Positions 1 to 8,284 of a stretch of DNA of 44,680 bases are shown one piece after another. Position numbers and translations under genes: made by a program. The stretch comes from DATKDP01 sp035546335 (GTDB lineage Bacteria; Acidobacteriota; Thermoanaerobaculia; Gp7-AA8). Below the pieces are notes generated by a model. It saw nothing but the letters and a program-made list of their open reading frames with translations. It was not told the origin of the DNA and made no database searches. Every line of letters starts with the position of its first letter. Positions within the stretch are counted from its first letter, which is position 1. The stretch covers positions 1 to 44,680 of the forward strand of contig DATKDP010000118.1 in assembly GCA_035546335.1 (NCBI GenBank), read 5' to 3'.

Positions 1-1
1 C

Positions 2-673
2 AGAGAAACGCTCGAACATCTCGATCTCACCGGCCTTCGGACGGTGACCATGGACCTGCGCGGTCACGGAGATTCCGGCAAGGCCGCGAGCGATTACACC
101 GACGAGCGTCTTGCGAAAGATGTGTTCTCGGTGGCTGACTCGATCGGCTCGTTTCAGTTCGTCGTCGTCGGGTTCAGTATGAGCGGGCGATTTGCTCAGT
201 ATCTTGCCGTTCTCGACCCGAAGCGAGTTCGCGGTCAGGTTCTGGTCGCGGGTTGTCCCGCTGCGCCCATTCCACTTCCTGACGAAATTCGTCGTGACTG
301 GGTATCGAGGGCCGGCGATGCACGCCGGCTCAGCGAAGTCAGCGCCTCGTTTACGACCAGGCCGGTGGCGCCTGAGATCCTCCAGCGGTTCGGTGATCGT
401 GCCGCAAAGGCAGATCGCGACGCTCTCGACCAAACGCTCCGGTTGTGTATGCAGGAATCGTTCGTCCACAAGTTGAAATCGGTGAAGATCCCCACTCTCA
501 TCGTCGGTGGATTGCACGACACCATCTTTCCGCCTGAGGTTCTTCGCAGCTGGGCCTCCACACTCCCAGGAGCCCGGCTCGCATTTCTCGACAGCAATCA
601 CGAGATCCCGATCGAGCAGCCGGTCGAGCTCGCCGCCCTGATCAGTGCATTTATTGCCGGCCTGCCGGAGTGA
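2..673 (+). CDS. alpha/beta hydrolase, 5' end cut by window edge
   Basis: The reading frame is open from base 2, so the first ATG at 44 is probably internal and the true start lies before the window. The protein has the alpha/beta-hydrolase order: DLRGHGDSG oxyanion-side loop, a nucleophile elbow G-F-S-M-S-G with Ser as nucleophile, an acid candidate in GLHDTIFP, and a C-terminal histidine in NHEIPIEQP. The central stretch between the elbow and the acid is a helical cap. Family members hydrolyse esters, lactones or similar small molecules; the substrate cannot be read from sequence. It is followed by about 890 bp without a gene. Confidence 0.88.
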   Translation, partial: RETLEHLDLTGLRTVTMDLRGHGDSGKAASDYTDERLAKDVFSVADSIGSFQFVVVGFSMSGRFAQYLAVLDPKRVRGQVLVAGCPAAPIPLPDEIRRDWVSRAGDARRLSEVSASFTTRPVAPEILQRFGDRAAKADRDALDQTLRLCMQESFVHKLKSVKIPTLIVGGLHDTIFPPEVLRSWASTLPGARLAFLDSNHEIPIEQPVELAALISAFIAGLPE

Positions 674-984
674 GGACGACGTGCGGCGGTGAGCCCTTCA
701 CGTCATCCTGAGTCGCGAGCGCAGCGAGACGACGAAGGATCTCGAGCTTCCGTGAGGCTTTACGCCTTACCCCGATGGCATCGAGCTGGAACGCACGTCA
801 GGGCGGAGTCCGATCCTCAAAATCCCCGATCCGCAGTATGCGGCCGTGCTGATCGCGAGCCTGCTCGCGCGTTCGTGACGTGCGATAATTCGCGAGAGCT
901 ATTGATCGCGAATCGCCTGGCTCGAGCCGCGATTTATCGAGCACTCCAGTGATTCCTTGTCACGTTGCCGACCGCTGCGCTCTG

Positions 985-1085
985 TGCCGGCCGCCTTCGC
1001 GGCCTTCAGAATGAATTGCGCGTGATCCACGACCCCGCCCTCACGGGCGGGGCTGAGGTTGTGCCGGCCGCCTTCGCGGCCGGAA
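985..1085 (-). repeat. twin-hairpin REP-like units
   Basis: On the minus strand 1031-1085 reads as a hairpin GGCCGCGAAGGCGGCC, then CGGCACAA and a CCTC block, then a second hairpin with CCCCGCC/GGGCGGGG arms. The first hairpin recurs at 985-1005. The same architecture and near-identical linker appear on the plus strand at 29311-29363 and 30453-30505, so this is a dispersed family. No transposase is nearby. Confidence 0.65.
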
Positions 1086-1135
1086 CGGTTGGCCAGCCTG
1101 ACGAGGTCGAACATACAGCGTGACGGTATGGGCCG

Positions 1136-1290
1136 TGCCGTCATCCCGAGCGCGAGAGAGTGCGAGTGCAATCGGCGACTGCCTAACTCCTAACGCAGAT
1201 CCTCCGCTCACACCCTCTCGCGGCTTCGCGTTCGGTTACGTTGGACCTGCGGGGAGATCCCTCGCCTTCCCGCCCGCCACCCGCTTCCAA
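1136..1290 (+). repeat. diverged palindrome element plus GGACCTG module
   Basis: 1136-1222 is a diverged copy of the palindromic element seen at 15821, 16919 and 23095. It has CCGTCATCC at the left edge, the loop ATCGGCGACTGCCTAA and the arm GCAGATCC. 1241-1290 is a second module, from TTGGACCTG to CCGCTTCCAA. That module recurs in reverse orientation, almost unchanged, at 17049-17098, again next to a palindrome copy. The two modules therefore seem to travel together. Confidence 0.65.
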
Positions 1291-1440
1291 GAAACTCCCT
1301 GTGGTTATGCGGCTTTTTTACGCTCATGCCTCTCCCTTTCTGGTCATGGCCGAGCGGAAGCTCTGAGGGAGAACGGTCTCGTCAGGGCCACGCCGCCGGG
1401 CATGGTACCCGGTTTCTTCCCTCAGGTTCAGCGCGCACGC

Positions 1441-1541
1441 TGTGAAAAGGCTCGGGATGACAGCGTTGCGCATCGGCCACTGTCTAAGAGAGCAGATCCT
1501 TGGCTCACGTCCTCCCTTCCACCTCGCTCAGAATGACGGGG
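1441..1541 (+). repeat. diverged palindrome element (family of 15821, 16919, 23095)
   Basis: The left edge is CTCGGGATGACAG. The loop ATCGGCCACTGTCTAAGA and the arm GCAGATCCTT follow, and the right edge is CTCGCTCAGAATGACGG. The loop matches the loop orientation of the copy at 23095. It ends about 20 bp before the queG stop codon. Confidence 0.65.
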
Positions 1542-1562
1542 ATGCGGTGTCGTTTCTCGAGC

Positions 1563-2570
1563 TTAGGGGGAGGAACAGGCTCTCCAGCGCTTCGCATCGG
1601 CGACTCCCTCGTCTTGCTCGAGGTCCGGGGGCGGCGATGTGGCGGCTTCGAGGAGGAGAAGTGCGTTGCGGACCAGTCCCGCGCGCCGGGCGCGTTTGAT
1701 GGCGCTCGCGCGAAACATTCGCGAGAAATCGGTCTGGTCCATTCGCAGAAGATCGCTGATCGGCGTGGCCCTGTAGATCTCGCGCGGCTCGAGGGAGGGA
1801 TGTGCCGGCGGCGCAGCGCGATTCCAGGGGCAGACGTCCTGGCAGATGTCACATCCGAAGAGATTGCCGGTGAGACGATTCTTCATCCGGTCATCGATGG
1901 CTCCCCGCTGCTCGATCGTCGCATGACTGATGCAGCGATCCGAGGCGACCGCGCGATCGGCGAGAATCGCGCCGGTCGGACAGGCGTCGATGCATGCGGT
2001 GCAGCTGCCGCAGCGATCGGTGATCTCCTCCGCTTCCGGACCGCGTGGGAGCGAGGTGAGCAGGAGTCCGATGACGAAGTACGAGCCGTGATCGGGATCG
2101 ATGAGCATGGCGTTGCGGCCGATCCACCCGAGGCCCGCCTGGGCGGCGTACGAGCGATCGGAGAGAGGTCCGGTGTCGACGTAGCGTCGCGTCTTCGCAT
2201 GGGGCACGAGGCGGAGAATCGTCTCTTCGATTCCCTCGAGAATTGCGTCGAGCACAGTGTGGTAGTCGTCGCCGAGGGCGTAGCGTGCGACGACGCTCGA
2301 GAGCGCCGTGGCAGGAGCCGGCGGGCGATGCGCGGAGTAGGGGACGGTGATGGCGACGACGGATCGCGCCCAGGGAAACCTGTGCAGCGGATCGAGCCTC
2401 GTCGGAAGATTCTTTCGGAGATAGGCCATGCTCGCTTCGCCGCCTCGTCGCAACCACTCCTCGAAGAGGGCGACGTGCTCGTCGTCGATTCCGCTGGCTC
2501 CGATGCGGAGCACGCCGCGTTCTTTCGCCGCCGTTTCGATGTCGCGCCAGATGGAGGCGAGGGTGGGCAT
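1563..2570 (-). CDS. queG: epoxyqueuosine reductase QueG
   Basis: QueG reduces epoxyqueuosine to queuosine at position 34 of tRNAs with GUN anticodons, the last step of queuosine synthesis, using cobalamin and two 4Fe-4S clusters. The 335-residue protein, typical in length, has the N-terminal QueG domain followed by a ferredoxin-like region. That region holds both cluster motifs: CGSCTACIDACPTGAI (about residues 189-204) and CDICQDVCPWN (about 247-257). The ATG at 2570 is the only start that keeps the N-terminal domain complete. It is the last gene of the minus-strand block and is separated from the PHP gene by heptamer arrays. The stop is TAA at 1565-1563, beside a palindromic repeat. Confidence 0.95.
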   Translation of the reverse strand: MPTLASIWRDIETAAKERGVLRIGASGIDDEHVALFEEWLRRGGEASMAYLRKNLPTRLDPLHRFPWARSVVAITVPYSAHRPPAPATALSSVVARYALGDDYHTVLDAILEGIEETILRLVPHAKTRRYVDTGPLSDRSYAAQAGLGWIGRNAMLIDPDHGSYFVIGLLLTSLPRGPEAEEITDRCGSCTACIDACPTGAILADRAVASDRCISHATIEQRGAIDDRMKNRLTGNLFGCDICQDVCPWNRAAPPAHPSLEPREIYRATPISDLLRMDQTDFSRMFRASAIKRARRAGLVRNALLLLEAATSPPPDLEQDEGVADAKRWRACSSP

Positions 2571-2619
2571 GGTCGGGTAGATGCAACGCGAGGGTGGGGT
2601 TGATGCTTCCGAGTGTGGG

Positions 2620-2773
2620 AGGGCAGAGGGCAGAGGGCAGAAGGCAGAAGGCAGAGGGCAGAGGGCAGAGGGCGGAAGTCAGGGGGCAGATGGCAGATAA
2701 CAGATGGCAGATGGCAGATGGAAGATGGAAGAGGGAAGATGGAAGATGCCAATAGCAGATGGCAGATAGCAGA
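2620..2773. repeat. heptamer tandem array, unit GGCAGAK
   Basis: About 22 successive 7-bp units, mostly GGCAGAG, GGCAGAA, GGCAGAT and GGAAGAT, run in one unbroken register apart from one unit short by a base. There are no spacers and no constant-length unique sequence, so it is not CRISPR. It lies directly upstream of queG, between queG and the PHP gene. Confidence 0.9.
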
Positions 2774-2878
2774 GCCTCGAGCCTCCAGCCCCGAGCCTCT
2801 AGCCTCTAGTCTCTAGCCTCTAGCCTCCAGCCTCCAGCCTCGAGCCTCCAGCCTCTAGCCTCTCGCCTCGAGCCTCTC
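2774..2878. repeat. heptamer tandem array, unit GCCTCNA
   Basis: About fifteen units (GCCTCTA, GCCTCCA, GCCTCGA and variants) continue in the same 7-bp register as the neighbouring GGCAGAK array but with a different sequence. The array overlaps the 3' end of the PHP gene: the stop codon TAG at 2857-2855 and the last residues (RLEARG) are encoded by array units. The same unit, inverted, starts at the right edge of the window (44656). Confidence 0.92.
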
Positions 2879-3682
2879 CACGATCGGGCCGATCCGCTCC
2901 TCGGAGATGCGGACGGTTCCGATCGTTTTGAGGCTTTTGGCGGCGCCGTGGTCGTCGGATCCGCCGGTGACGAATTTTCCTCGCTCGCGGGCGAGCGCCT
3001 GATAGAGCTCGGACGACTCGGCGTCGACGTCGGGGTGAAACACCTCGACGGCATCGATCCCGAGGTCGAGCAGCTCCGCCGTGATCTCGCCGTGATCGGG
3101 ATAGAGCGTCGGATGCGCAACGGAGGTGACACCTCCCGCGCGACCGACGAGGTCGACGACCTCCTGAATCGTGAATCGTTCCTTTGCCACCCAGCCGGGA
3201 CAGCCGGGACCGATCAGTGTGGCGAACGCCTCTTCGAACGAGTCGACGGCGCCGATCTCCATGAGGGCTCTCGCGATGTGCGGTCGTCCCATCGCTCCCT
3301 CGCCGCAAAGCTGCTCGACACGCTCGATGAGGATGTCGTGGCCGAGCTCGCGCAGCCGCTCGACCATCCGATGGCCGCGCGTACGACGCGTCTCGCGGAA
3401 GCGGGCCAGCCGCTCCTCCATCGGCTGGTCGTGCGGATCGAACGCGTAGGCGAGGAGGTGAATGTCGATGCCGCGGTACTCCGCCGACAACTCGGTTCCC
3501 ACGACCAGAAGGAGTCCTCGATCGGCTGCGTAGTCGCGAATCTGGTGAAAGGCGGCGAGATTGTCGTGATCGCTGATCGAAAGGATCCCGAGTCCTGCGT
3601 CGATCGCGAGATCGACGACCTCTGCCGGCGAGCGCGTTCCGTCGGAATGGAAGGTATGGGTGTGCAGATCGGCGTAGCGCAT
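2855..3682 (-). CDS. PHP-domain phosphoesterase (TrpH/RNase AM-like)
   Basis: The N-terminal PHP domain has metal-binding motifs in the expected order: DLHTHTFHSDG (residues 5-15), SDHDN (about 37), GTELS (about 62), the HP of SVAHPTLYP (about 190) and a late GGSDDHG (about 241). This is the YciV/TrpH branch. Characterised members act on the 5' end of short RNAs or on 3',5'-bisphosphate nucleotides, so a role in RNA or nucleotide turnover is likely but not proven. Start ATG at 3682. The H1-like gene ends 23 bp upstream, so the two are probably co-transcribed. The last six residues come from the overlapping heptamer array, suggesting the array grew into the gene or captured its stop. Confidence 0.88.
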   Translation of the reverse strand: MRYADLHTHTFHSDGTRSPAEVVDLAIDAGLGILSISDHDNLAAFHQIRDYAADRGLLLVVGTELSAEYRGIDIHLLAYAFDPHDQPMEERLARFRETRRTRGHRMVERLRELGHDILIERVEQLCGEGAMGRPHIARALMEIGAVDSFEEAFATLIGPGCPGWVAKERFTIQEVVDLVGRAGGVTSVAHPTLYPDHGEITAELLDLGIDAVEVFHPDVDAESSELYQALARERGKFVTGGSDDHGAAKSLKTIGTVRISEERIGPIVERLEARG

Positions 3683-3705
3683 CGGCTCGGGCCGCCGCCA
3701 TCGAG

Positions 3706-4005
3706 CTACATCGCGCTCGCCGCCTTCTTCAGAGTTCTCGACCCTGATTTCTTCAGGACTTTGCGGACCGACTTTTTCGCCTGCTTGAGGTTTTTGCCGA
3801 GCTCCTTTCGTGCCTGAGCCCCCATCTTCTTCGCGACTTTTCCTCCCCTGGCGACAGCCTTCTTCGCCGCCTTCTTCGCTTCCTTCAGCTTCGGGGCCGC
3901 CGCCTTGCGAACCTTTTTCGCAGTTTTCGCCAGCGCCTTCCCGCCGCCCTCGACTGCGCTCTGGGCCTGCTTCTTCACCTGTTTCACGATTTTCTTTCCG
4001 TCCAC
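3706..4005 (-). CDS. lysine/alanine-rich histone H1-like protein
   Basis: A 99-residue, very basic protein built of K/A-rich segments (KKAAKKAVARGGKVAKK, KVLKKSG) with few acidic residues. It resembles bacterial H1-like nucleoid proteins such as Hc1/AlgP-type tails. The likely role is non-specific DNA or RNA binding in the cytoplasm. The start is GTG at 4005, with GGAGG 6 nt upstream. A nearby ATG at 4010 is out of frame and closes after a few codons. It lies between ileS and the PHP gene on the same strand. Low-complexity composition makes family assignment approximate. Confidence 0.75.
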   Translation of the reverse strand: MDGKKIVKQVKKQAQSAVEGGGKALAKTAKKVRKAAAPKLKEAKKAAKKAVARGGKVAKKMGAQARKELGKNLKQAKKSVRKVLKKSGSRTLKKAASAM

Positions 4006-4068
4006 GTCATTCCTCCGTTTTGATGGCTGGTTGTCAATGTAACGTCCCGAGGGGGGAAAAGGAAACCG

Positions 4069-6867
4069 TCAAGCGGCGCTCGACTGGTCGACGATTCCCC
4101 TGCAGCGATCGCACAGCTGACCTTCCTCCAGGACTTCCTCCCGGTAGTGCCAGCACCTTGCACACTTCATTCCTCGTGCGGGTCTCATGCCGACCTCGAT
4201 CGTGCCGACTCCTTCGATGGTCACACTCTCCGTTGCCTGACCGGAGGGGACTGTTTCGACGGCGGAGACGATGAAGAGTTTCGCGAGATCGACATCGAGA
4301 CCACCGAGGAGTGCCGCCATGTCGAAGTCGCCGGAGAGAACGATCTCGGCTTCGAGTGATTGCCCGATCTGCTGAGCCGCTCTCGCCCGCTCGAGCACGC
4401 GCGTCGCCGCTTCGCGCAGCGCGAAAATCCTCTCCCAGGACGAACGCTGGTCGTCGGTGAGTGCGACGCCCTCCATCTGCGGGAAGTCGGTGAGATGGAC
4501 CGATTCGGCGGTCGCCCCCGGCATGACGTCATGAATCTCTTCCGCGGTGAAGGGAAGGATCGGAGCGATCGTGCCGGTGAGTGCGCGCAGGATCTCGCTC
4601 ATCACGGTCTGGGCCGCCCGTCGCGAGCGCGACCGGGCCGACTCGACATAGAGGCGGTCCTTGACGATGTCGAGGTAGATCGACGACAGATCGACGGTGC
4701 AGAGATCGACGATGCGATGGTAGACGACGTGCAGCTCGTACTCGTCGTAGGCTTTTCTGCAGCGATCCACCACCTCTCTGGTGCGGGACATCGCCCATCG
4801 ATCGAGATCACTGAGCTGCGACCAGGGGACGGCATCCTGCTGCGGATCGAAGTCGCCGAGGTTGGCGAGGAGGAAGCGCGCCGTATTGCGGATCTTCCGG
4901 TAGGCCTCGGCGATTCGCGCGACGATCTCGCGGCCGATGCCCATGTCGTCGCGATAGTCGATCATCGCCACCCAGAGCCGCAGGATGTCGGCCCCATGCT
5001 GCTTGATGATCTCCTGGGGCGAGACGACATTGCCCACCGACTTCGACATCTTCCGCCCCTTCTCGTCGACGACGAAGCCGCAGGTGATCACCCGCTCGTA
5101 CGGTGCTCCCCCTTCGATCGCCGTACCGACCAGCAGTGACGACTGGAACCAGCCTCGATGCTGATCGTGTCCTTCGAGATAGAGTGCTGCCGGCCAGGTG
5201 AGCTCTCGCCGGTGACGGAGAACGGCGAGATGCGAGCAGCCGGAGTCGAACCAGACGTCGAGGATGTCGAGCTCCTTGCGGAAGGACTCCGAGCCGCAGT
5301 CGGGGCAACGGTGTCCCTTCTCCAGAAAATCGGTAGCCGGCCGTTCGTACCAGGCGTCCGCACCCTCCTTCCGGAAAATCTCGACGACGCGCCGGAAGAA
5401 GGAGGCGTCGCTCACCGTTCGGCCGCATCCTTCGCAGAAAAGCACGGTGATCGGCACGCCCCAGAGGCGCTGTCGTGAGATGCACCAGTCAGGACGATTC
5501 TCGACCATCCCGAAAATTCGCTCTTCTCCCCACCGCGGAAGCCATTCCACCTTCCGGATCTGCTCGAGAGCGCGTTGCCGCAAGCCCTGCTCGTCCATCG
5601 AGACGAACCACTGCTCGGTCGCGCGGAAGATGATCGGATTTCTGCAGCGCCAGCAATGCGGATAGGAGTGCGTCACCGTCTCGCCGGCGAGCAGAGCTCC
5701 CTTCTCTCGCAGCAGATCGACGATGGCCGGATTCGCCTTGAAGACGTGCATCCCCTTCCACTGCTCGACCTCGTCGGTGAGCTCGCCGCGGTGATTGACC
5801 GGAGTGTAGATCTCCAGCCCGTGAGCGCGTCCGATCTGGAAGTCGTCGGCGCCGTGCCCGGGGGCGGTGTGAACCAGACCTGTCCCCGCCTCGAGAGTCA
5901 CATGCTCGCCGAGAACGAAAATGCCCTCTCGATCGGCGAAGGGATGCCGATAGGTGAGACCGTCGAATGCCTCCCCCTTCAAGGTAGCGACGACCCGCGG
6001 CTGGTCCCAACCTCCTTTCGCGGCGACCGTGGGAAGGAGCTCCGATGCTACGACGTGATACCCCATGGGGGCGTCGACGACGGCGTAGTCGAATTCGGCG
6101 CGCAGCGCGATCGCCAGGTTCGCAGGGAGCGTCCAGGGTGTGGTGGTCCAGATCACGGCGAAAGCCGGCTTGCCGGCCGGGATTCCGAGAGCCTTTGCCG
6201 AGTCGTCTTCGATCCGGAATCGAACATAGACCGAGGGCGAGGTATGGTCTTCGTACTCGACCTCGGCTTCGGCGAGCGCCGTCTGGCAGTACGTGCACCA
6301 GTGGACCGGCTTGAGTCCCTTGTAGACCAGTCCCTTCTCGAAGAATCGCCCGAGAGCTTCGGCGATCGTCGCTTCGTACTCGTAGGACATGGTCAGGTAT
6401 GGATTTTCCCAGTCGCCGAAGACTGCGAGCCGTTTGAAATCGTCGCGCTGAACGCCGACGTACTTTTCCGCGAAGCGGCGGCATGCCCGCCGGAACTCGG
6501 CGGATGACATCTCCCGCTTCTTCGGTCCCAGATCCTTGTCGACGCGATGCTCGATCGGAAGGCCGTGGCAGTCCCACCCGGGCACGTAGGGGGAGTCGTA
6601 TCCCATCATCGTCCGCGACTTCACGACGATGTCTTTCAGGATCTTGTTGAGCGCGTGACCGATGTGGATCTCACCGTTCGCGTACGGCGGCCCGTCGTGG
6701 AGAACGAACCTGGGTCGTCCTTCGGAACGGGAGCGAATGCGCTGATAGAGATTCATCGCCTCCCATTTCTCGAGCCGCTTCGGCTCGTTGAGCGGGAGAT
6801 TCGCCTTCATTGCGAAGGGGGTTTGCGGAAGGTTGAGCGTTTTCTTCCAGTCGGTCTGTTCTGCCAT
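4069..6867 (-). CDS. ileS: isoleucyl-tRNA synthetase
   Basis: Charges tRNA-Ile with isoleucine, with editing of valine. The 932-residue class Ia enzyme is full length. It has the HIGH motif in GEIHIGHALNK (about residues 66-76), a CP1 editing domain, KMSKS in GRKMSKSVGN (about 610), an anticodon-binding helical domain, and a C-terminal zinc finger CARCWHY...CDRC typical of bacterial IleRS. The start ATG at 6867 lies 5 bp after the stop of the upstream mltD-type gene, so the genes are tightly coupled. No T-box leader or dedicated promoter is visible in that gap, so expression probably comes from upstream. Confidence 0.98.
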   Translation of the reverse strand: MAEQTDWKKTLNLPQTPFAMKANLPLNEPKRLEKWEAMNLYQRIRSRSEGRPRFVLHDGPPYANGEIHIGHALNKILKDIVVKSRTMMGYDSPYVPGWDCHGLPIEHRVDKDLGPKKREMSSAEFRRACRRFAEKYVGVQRDDFKRLAVFGDWENPYLTMSYEYEATIAEALGRFFEKGLVYKGLKPVHWCTYCQTALAEAEVEYEDHTSPSVYVRFRIEDDSAKALGIPAGKPAFAVIWTTTPWTLPANLAIALRAEFDYAVVDAPMGYHVVASELLPTVAAKGGWDQPRVVATLKGEAFDGLTYRHPFADREGIFVLGEHVTLEAGTGLVHTAPGHGADDFQIGRAHGLEIYTPVNHRGELTDEVEQWKGMHVFKANPAIVDLLREKGALLAGETVTHSYPHCWRCRNPIIFRATEQWFVSMDEQGLRQRALEQIRKVEWLPRWGEERIFGMVENRPDWCISRQRLWGVPITVLFCEGCGRTVSDASFFRRVVEIFRKEGADAWYERPATDFLEKGHRCPDCGSESFRKELDILDVWFDSGCSHLAVLRHRRELTWPAALYLEGHDQHRGWFQSSLLVGTAIEGGAPYERVITCGFVVDEKGRKMSKSVGNVVSPQEIIKQHGADILRLWVAMIDYRDDMGIGREIVARIAEAYRKIRNTARFLLANLGDFDPQQDAVPWSQLSDLDRWAMSRTREVVDRCRKAYDEYELHVVYHRIVDLCTVDLSSIYLDIVKDRLYVESARSRSRRAAQTVMSEILRALTGTIAPILPFTAEEIHDVMPGATAESVHLTDFPQMEGVALTDDQRSSWERIFALREAATRVLERARAAQQIGQSLEAEIVLSGDFDMAALLGGLDVDLAKLFIVSAVETVPSGQATESVTIEGVGTIEVGMRPARGMKCARCWHYREEVLEEGQLCDRCRGIVDQSSAA

Positions 6868-6872
6868 TCGCG

Positions 6873-8249
6873 CTACATGCCTCCGGCGGTCACGGCGGCA
6901 CCGAGAGAGACGCGGAGCCGTTCACCGGGGTGAATGGTCGCCTGGCGATCGATCTGGTTCATCTCGCGCAGCTCGTCGACAGTCAGCCCGTGACGCTTCG
7001 CGATTCCATAGAGTGTGTCGCCGCGCTGCACGACGTAAAAACGTGAAGCGGGCTCGGTCGGGCGGCTGAGCAGCGAAGCGAGCTCTCGCTGTCGTACCGG
7101 AAGATAGATCGCGTCGCCGGCGCGGACGCGAGAGCGCGCGTTCATCAGGAGGATCTCGTCTCCGCTCACTCCGAGTGAGCGCGCGAGCTTTTCGAGCGAA
7201 TCGCCCGGGCGGAGCGTGAAGGTTGCGATCTCCAGATGAGGGTCTTCAAGATAGAGCGTCGATCGCATCCCGGCGAGCTGCGGGGCGACGTGTCCGGGCA
7301 CGCGGATCTCGGCGACGCCCGGGGGAAGAATTCCCTTGCGGTACTGCGGATTACGCCCCTTCAGATCCTCAGGATCGATGCCCGTCGCCTCGGCGATGAA
7401 CGCGATCGAAAGGGGTCCGACGACGGGAACAGTCGCATCGTCGAGGGTCGCGCTTTCCTTCAGCTCGAAACCCCAGGCGGGGGGATCACTGGCGATATGG
7501 AGTGTCGCGAAGAACGTCGGCACGTACCCGCGCGTCTCCCGCGGCAGTGCCGACTGCTCGAGGAGCTGCCAGAACGAGCTCGCGCCGGTCGATGCCAGCG
7601 CCCTGCGCACGCGCCCGGGCCCGCAGTTGTAGGCGGCGAGGGCGAGGCTCCAGTCGCCGAACCAGCGGTGAAGATCGCGGAGATACCGGGCGGCTGCACG
7701 CGTCGATTTCTCGGGATCGGCGCGCTCGTCCACCCACCAGTCGACGCGCAGGCCGTACTCGCGCGCCGTATCGGGCATGAATTGCCACAGCCCGTGGGCG
7801 CCCGCCCGCGAGGTCAGCGTCGGAACGTAGGCGCTTTCGATGACCGGGAGATAGGCGAGGGCTCTCGGAAGCTCGTGCTCGTCGAGGATGCGATCGACCA
7901 TCTCCTTGTATCGCGACGAACGGAGGAGCGAGGCCTGGATCTTCGGACGCAGATTCGTCGAGAAATAGCCGAGCGCGCCGCGGATGGTTCGATGGTCGGG
8001 CACTTCGATGGAAAGGAAGGCATCCGCGTCGACGACGACCGGCCGGAACGTGCTGCTGGTGCGGGCGACGATCCGGCCGTAGGCGTCCTCGAGCGCGGCG
8101 CGCAGCTCTTCGATCTCGCCCTCTGCACCGAGAGTGTCGCGCGGCGGCTGTGCGGCAGGGCTGGTACGCGGACCGGAGGCCGGCTGCGAGGTGACGCAGG
8201 CGGAAAAGGCGCAGGACAACAAGAGTGCAGTGAGTCCCTTCTTGATCAT
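6873..8249 (-). CDS. mltD: membrane-bound lytic murein transglycosylase D-type lipoprotein
   Basis: The protein starts with a lipoprotein signal peptide (lipobox FSAC, about residues 15-18). An SLT domain follows: catalytic Glu in PVIESAY (about 137), then GAHGLWQFMP and ALAAYNCGPGRV. Two LysM modules lie near the C-terminus: one around FTLRPGDSLEKLARSLGVS and the last around YVVQRGDTLYGIAKRHGLT. It would cleave peptidoglycan glycan strands in the periplasm with formation of 1,6-anhydromuramic ends, anchored in the outer membrane. Length (458) fits MltD. It overlaps nothing and sits 5 bp before ileS. Confidence 0.93.
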   Translation of the reverse strand: MIKKGLTALLLSCAFSACVTSQPASGPRTSPAAQPPRDTLGAEGEIEELRAALEDAYGRIVARTSSTFRPVVVDADAFLSIEVPDHRTIRGALGYFSTNLRPKIQASLLRSSRYKEMVDRILDEHELPRALAYLPVIESAYVPTLTSRAGAHGLWQFMPDTAREYGLRVDWWVDERADPEKSTRAAARYLRDLHRWFGDWSLALAAYNCGPGRVRRALASTGASSFWQLLEQSALPRETRGYVPTFFATLHIASDPPAWGFELKESATLDDATVPVVGPLSIAFIAEATGIDPEDLKGRNPQYRKGILPPGVAEIRVPGHVAPQLAGMRSTLYLEDPHLEIATFTLRPGDSLEKLARSLGVSGDEILLMNARSRVRAGDAIYLPVRQRELASLLSRPTEPASRFYVVQRGDTLYGIAKRHGLTVDELREMNQIDRQATIHPGERLRVSLGAAVTAGGM

Positions 8250-8284
8250 CGCACCTCTCCCTCCTCGCGATCAAACGACTGCTG

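Larger units (their letters stand above)
674..1562. other. gene-free, repeat-filled intergenic region
   Basis: No convincing gene is visible over about 890 bp between the hydrolase and queG. The region is a mosaic of dispersed palindromes. It has a half copy of the CGTCATCCTGA element near 706-740, twin-hairpin REP units at 985-1085, two copies of the ~115-bp palindrome at 1136-1222 and 1441-1541, and a GGACCTG...CGCTTCCAA module at 1241-1290. A further palindrome near 1364-1430 is bounded by CTGAGGGAGAA and TTCTTCCCTCAG. Short open frames here lack ribosome-binding sites and recognisable domains. Confidence 0.7.

Noticed and set aside
2620..2878. CRISPR-like array
   Set aside because: 7-bp units without spacers; not CRISPR.
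5575..6507. 310-codon plus-strand frame inside ileS
   Set aside because: Antisense to a highly conserved synthetase; no independent evidence.
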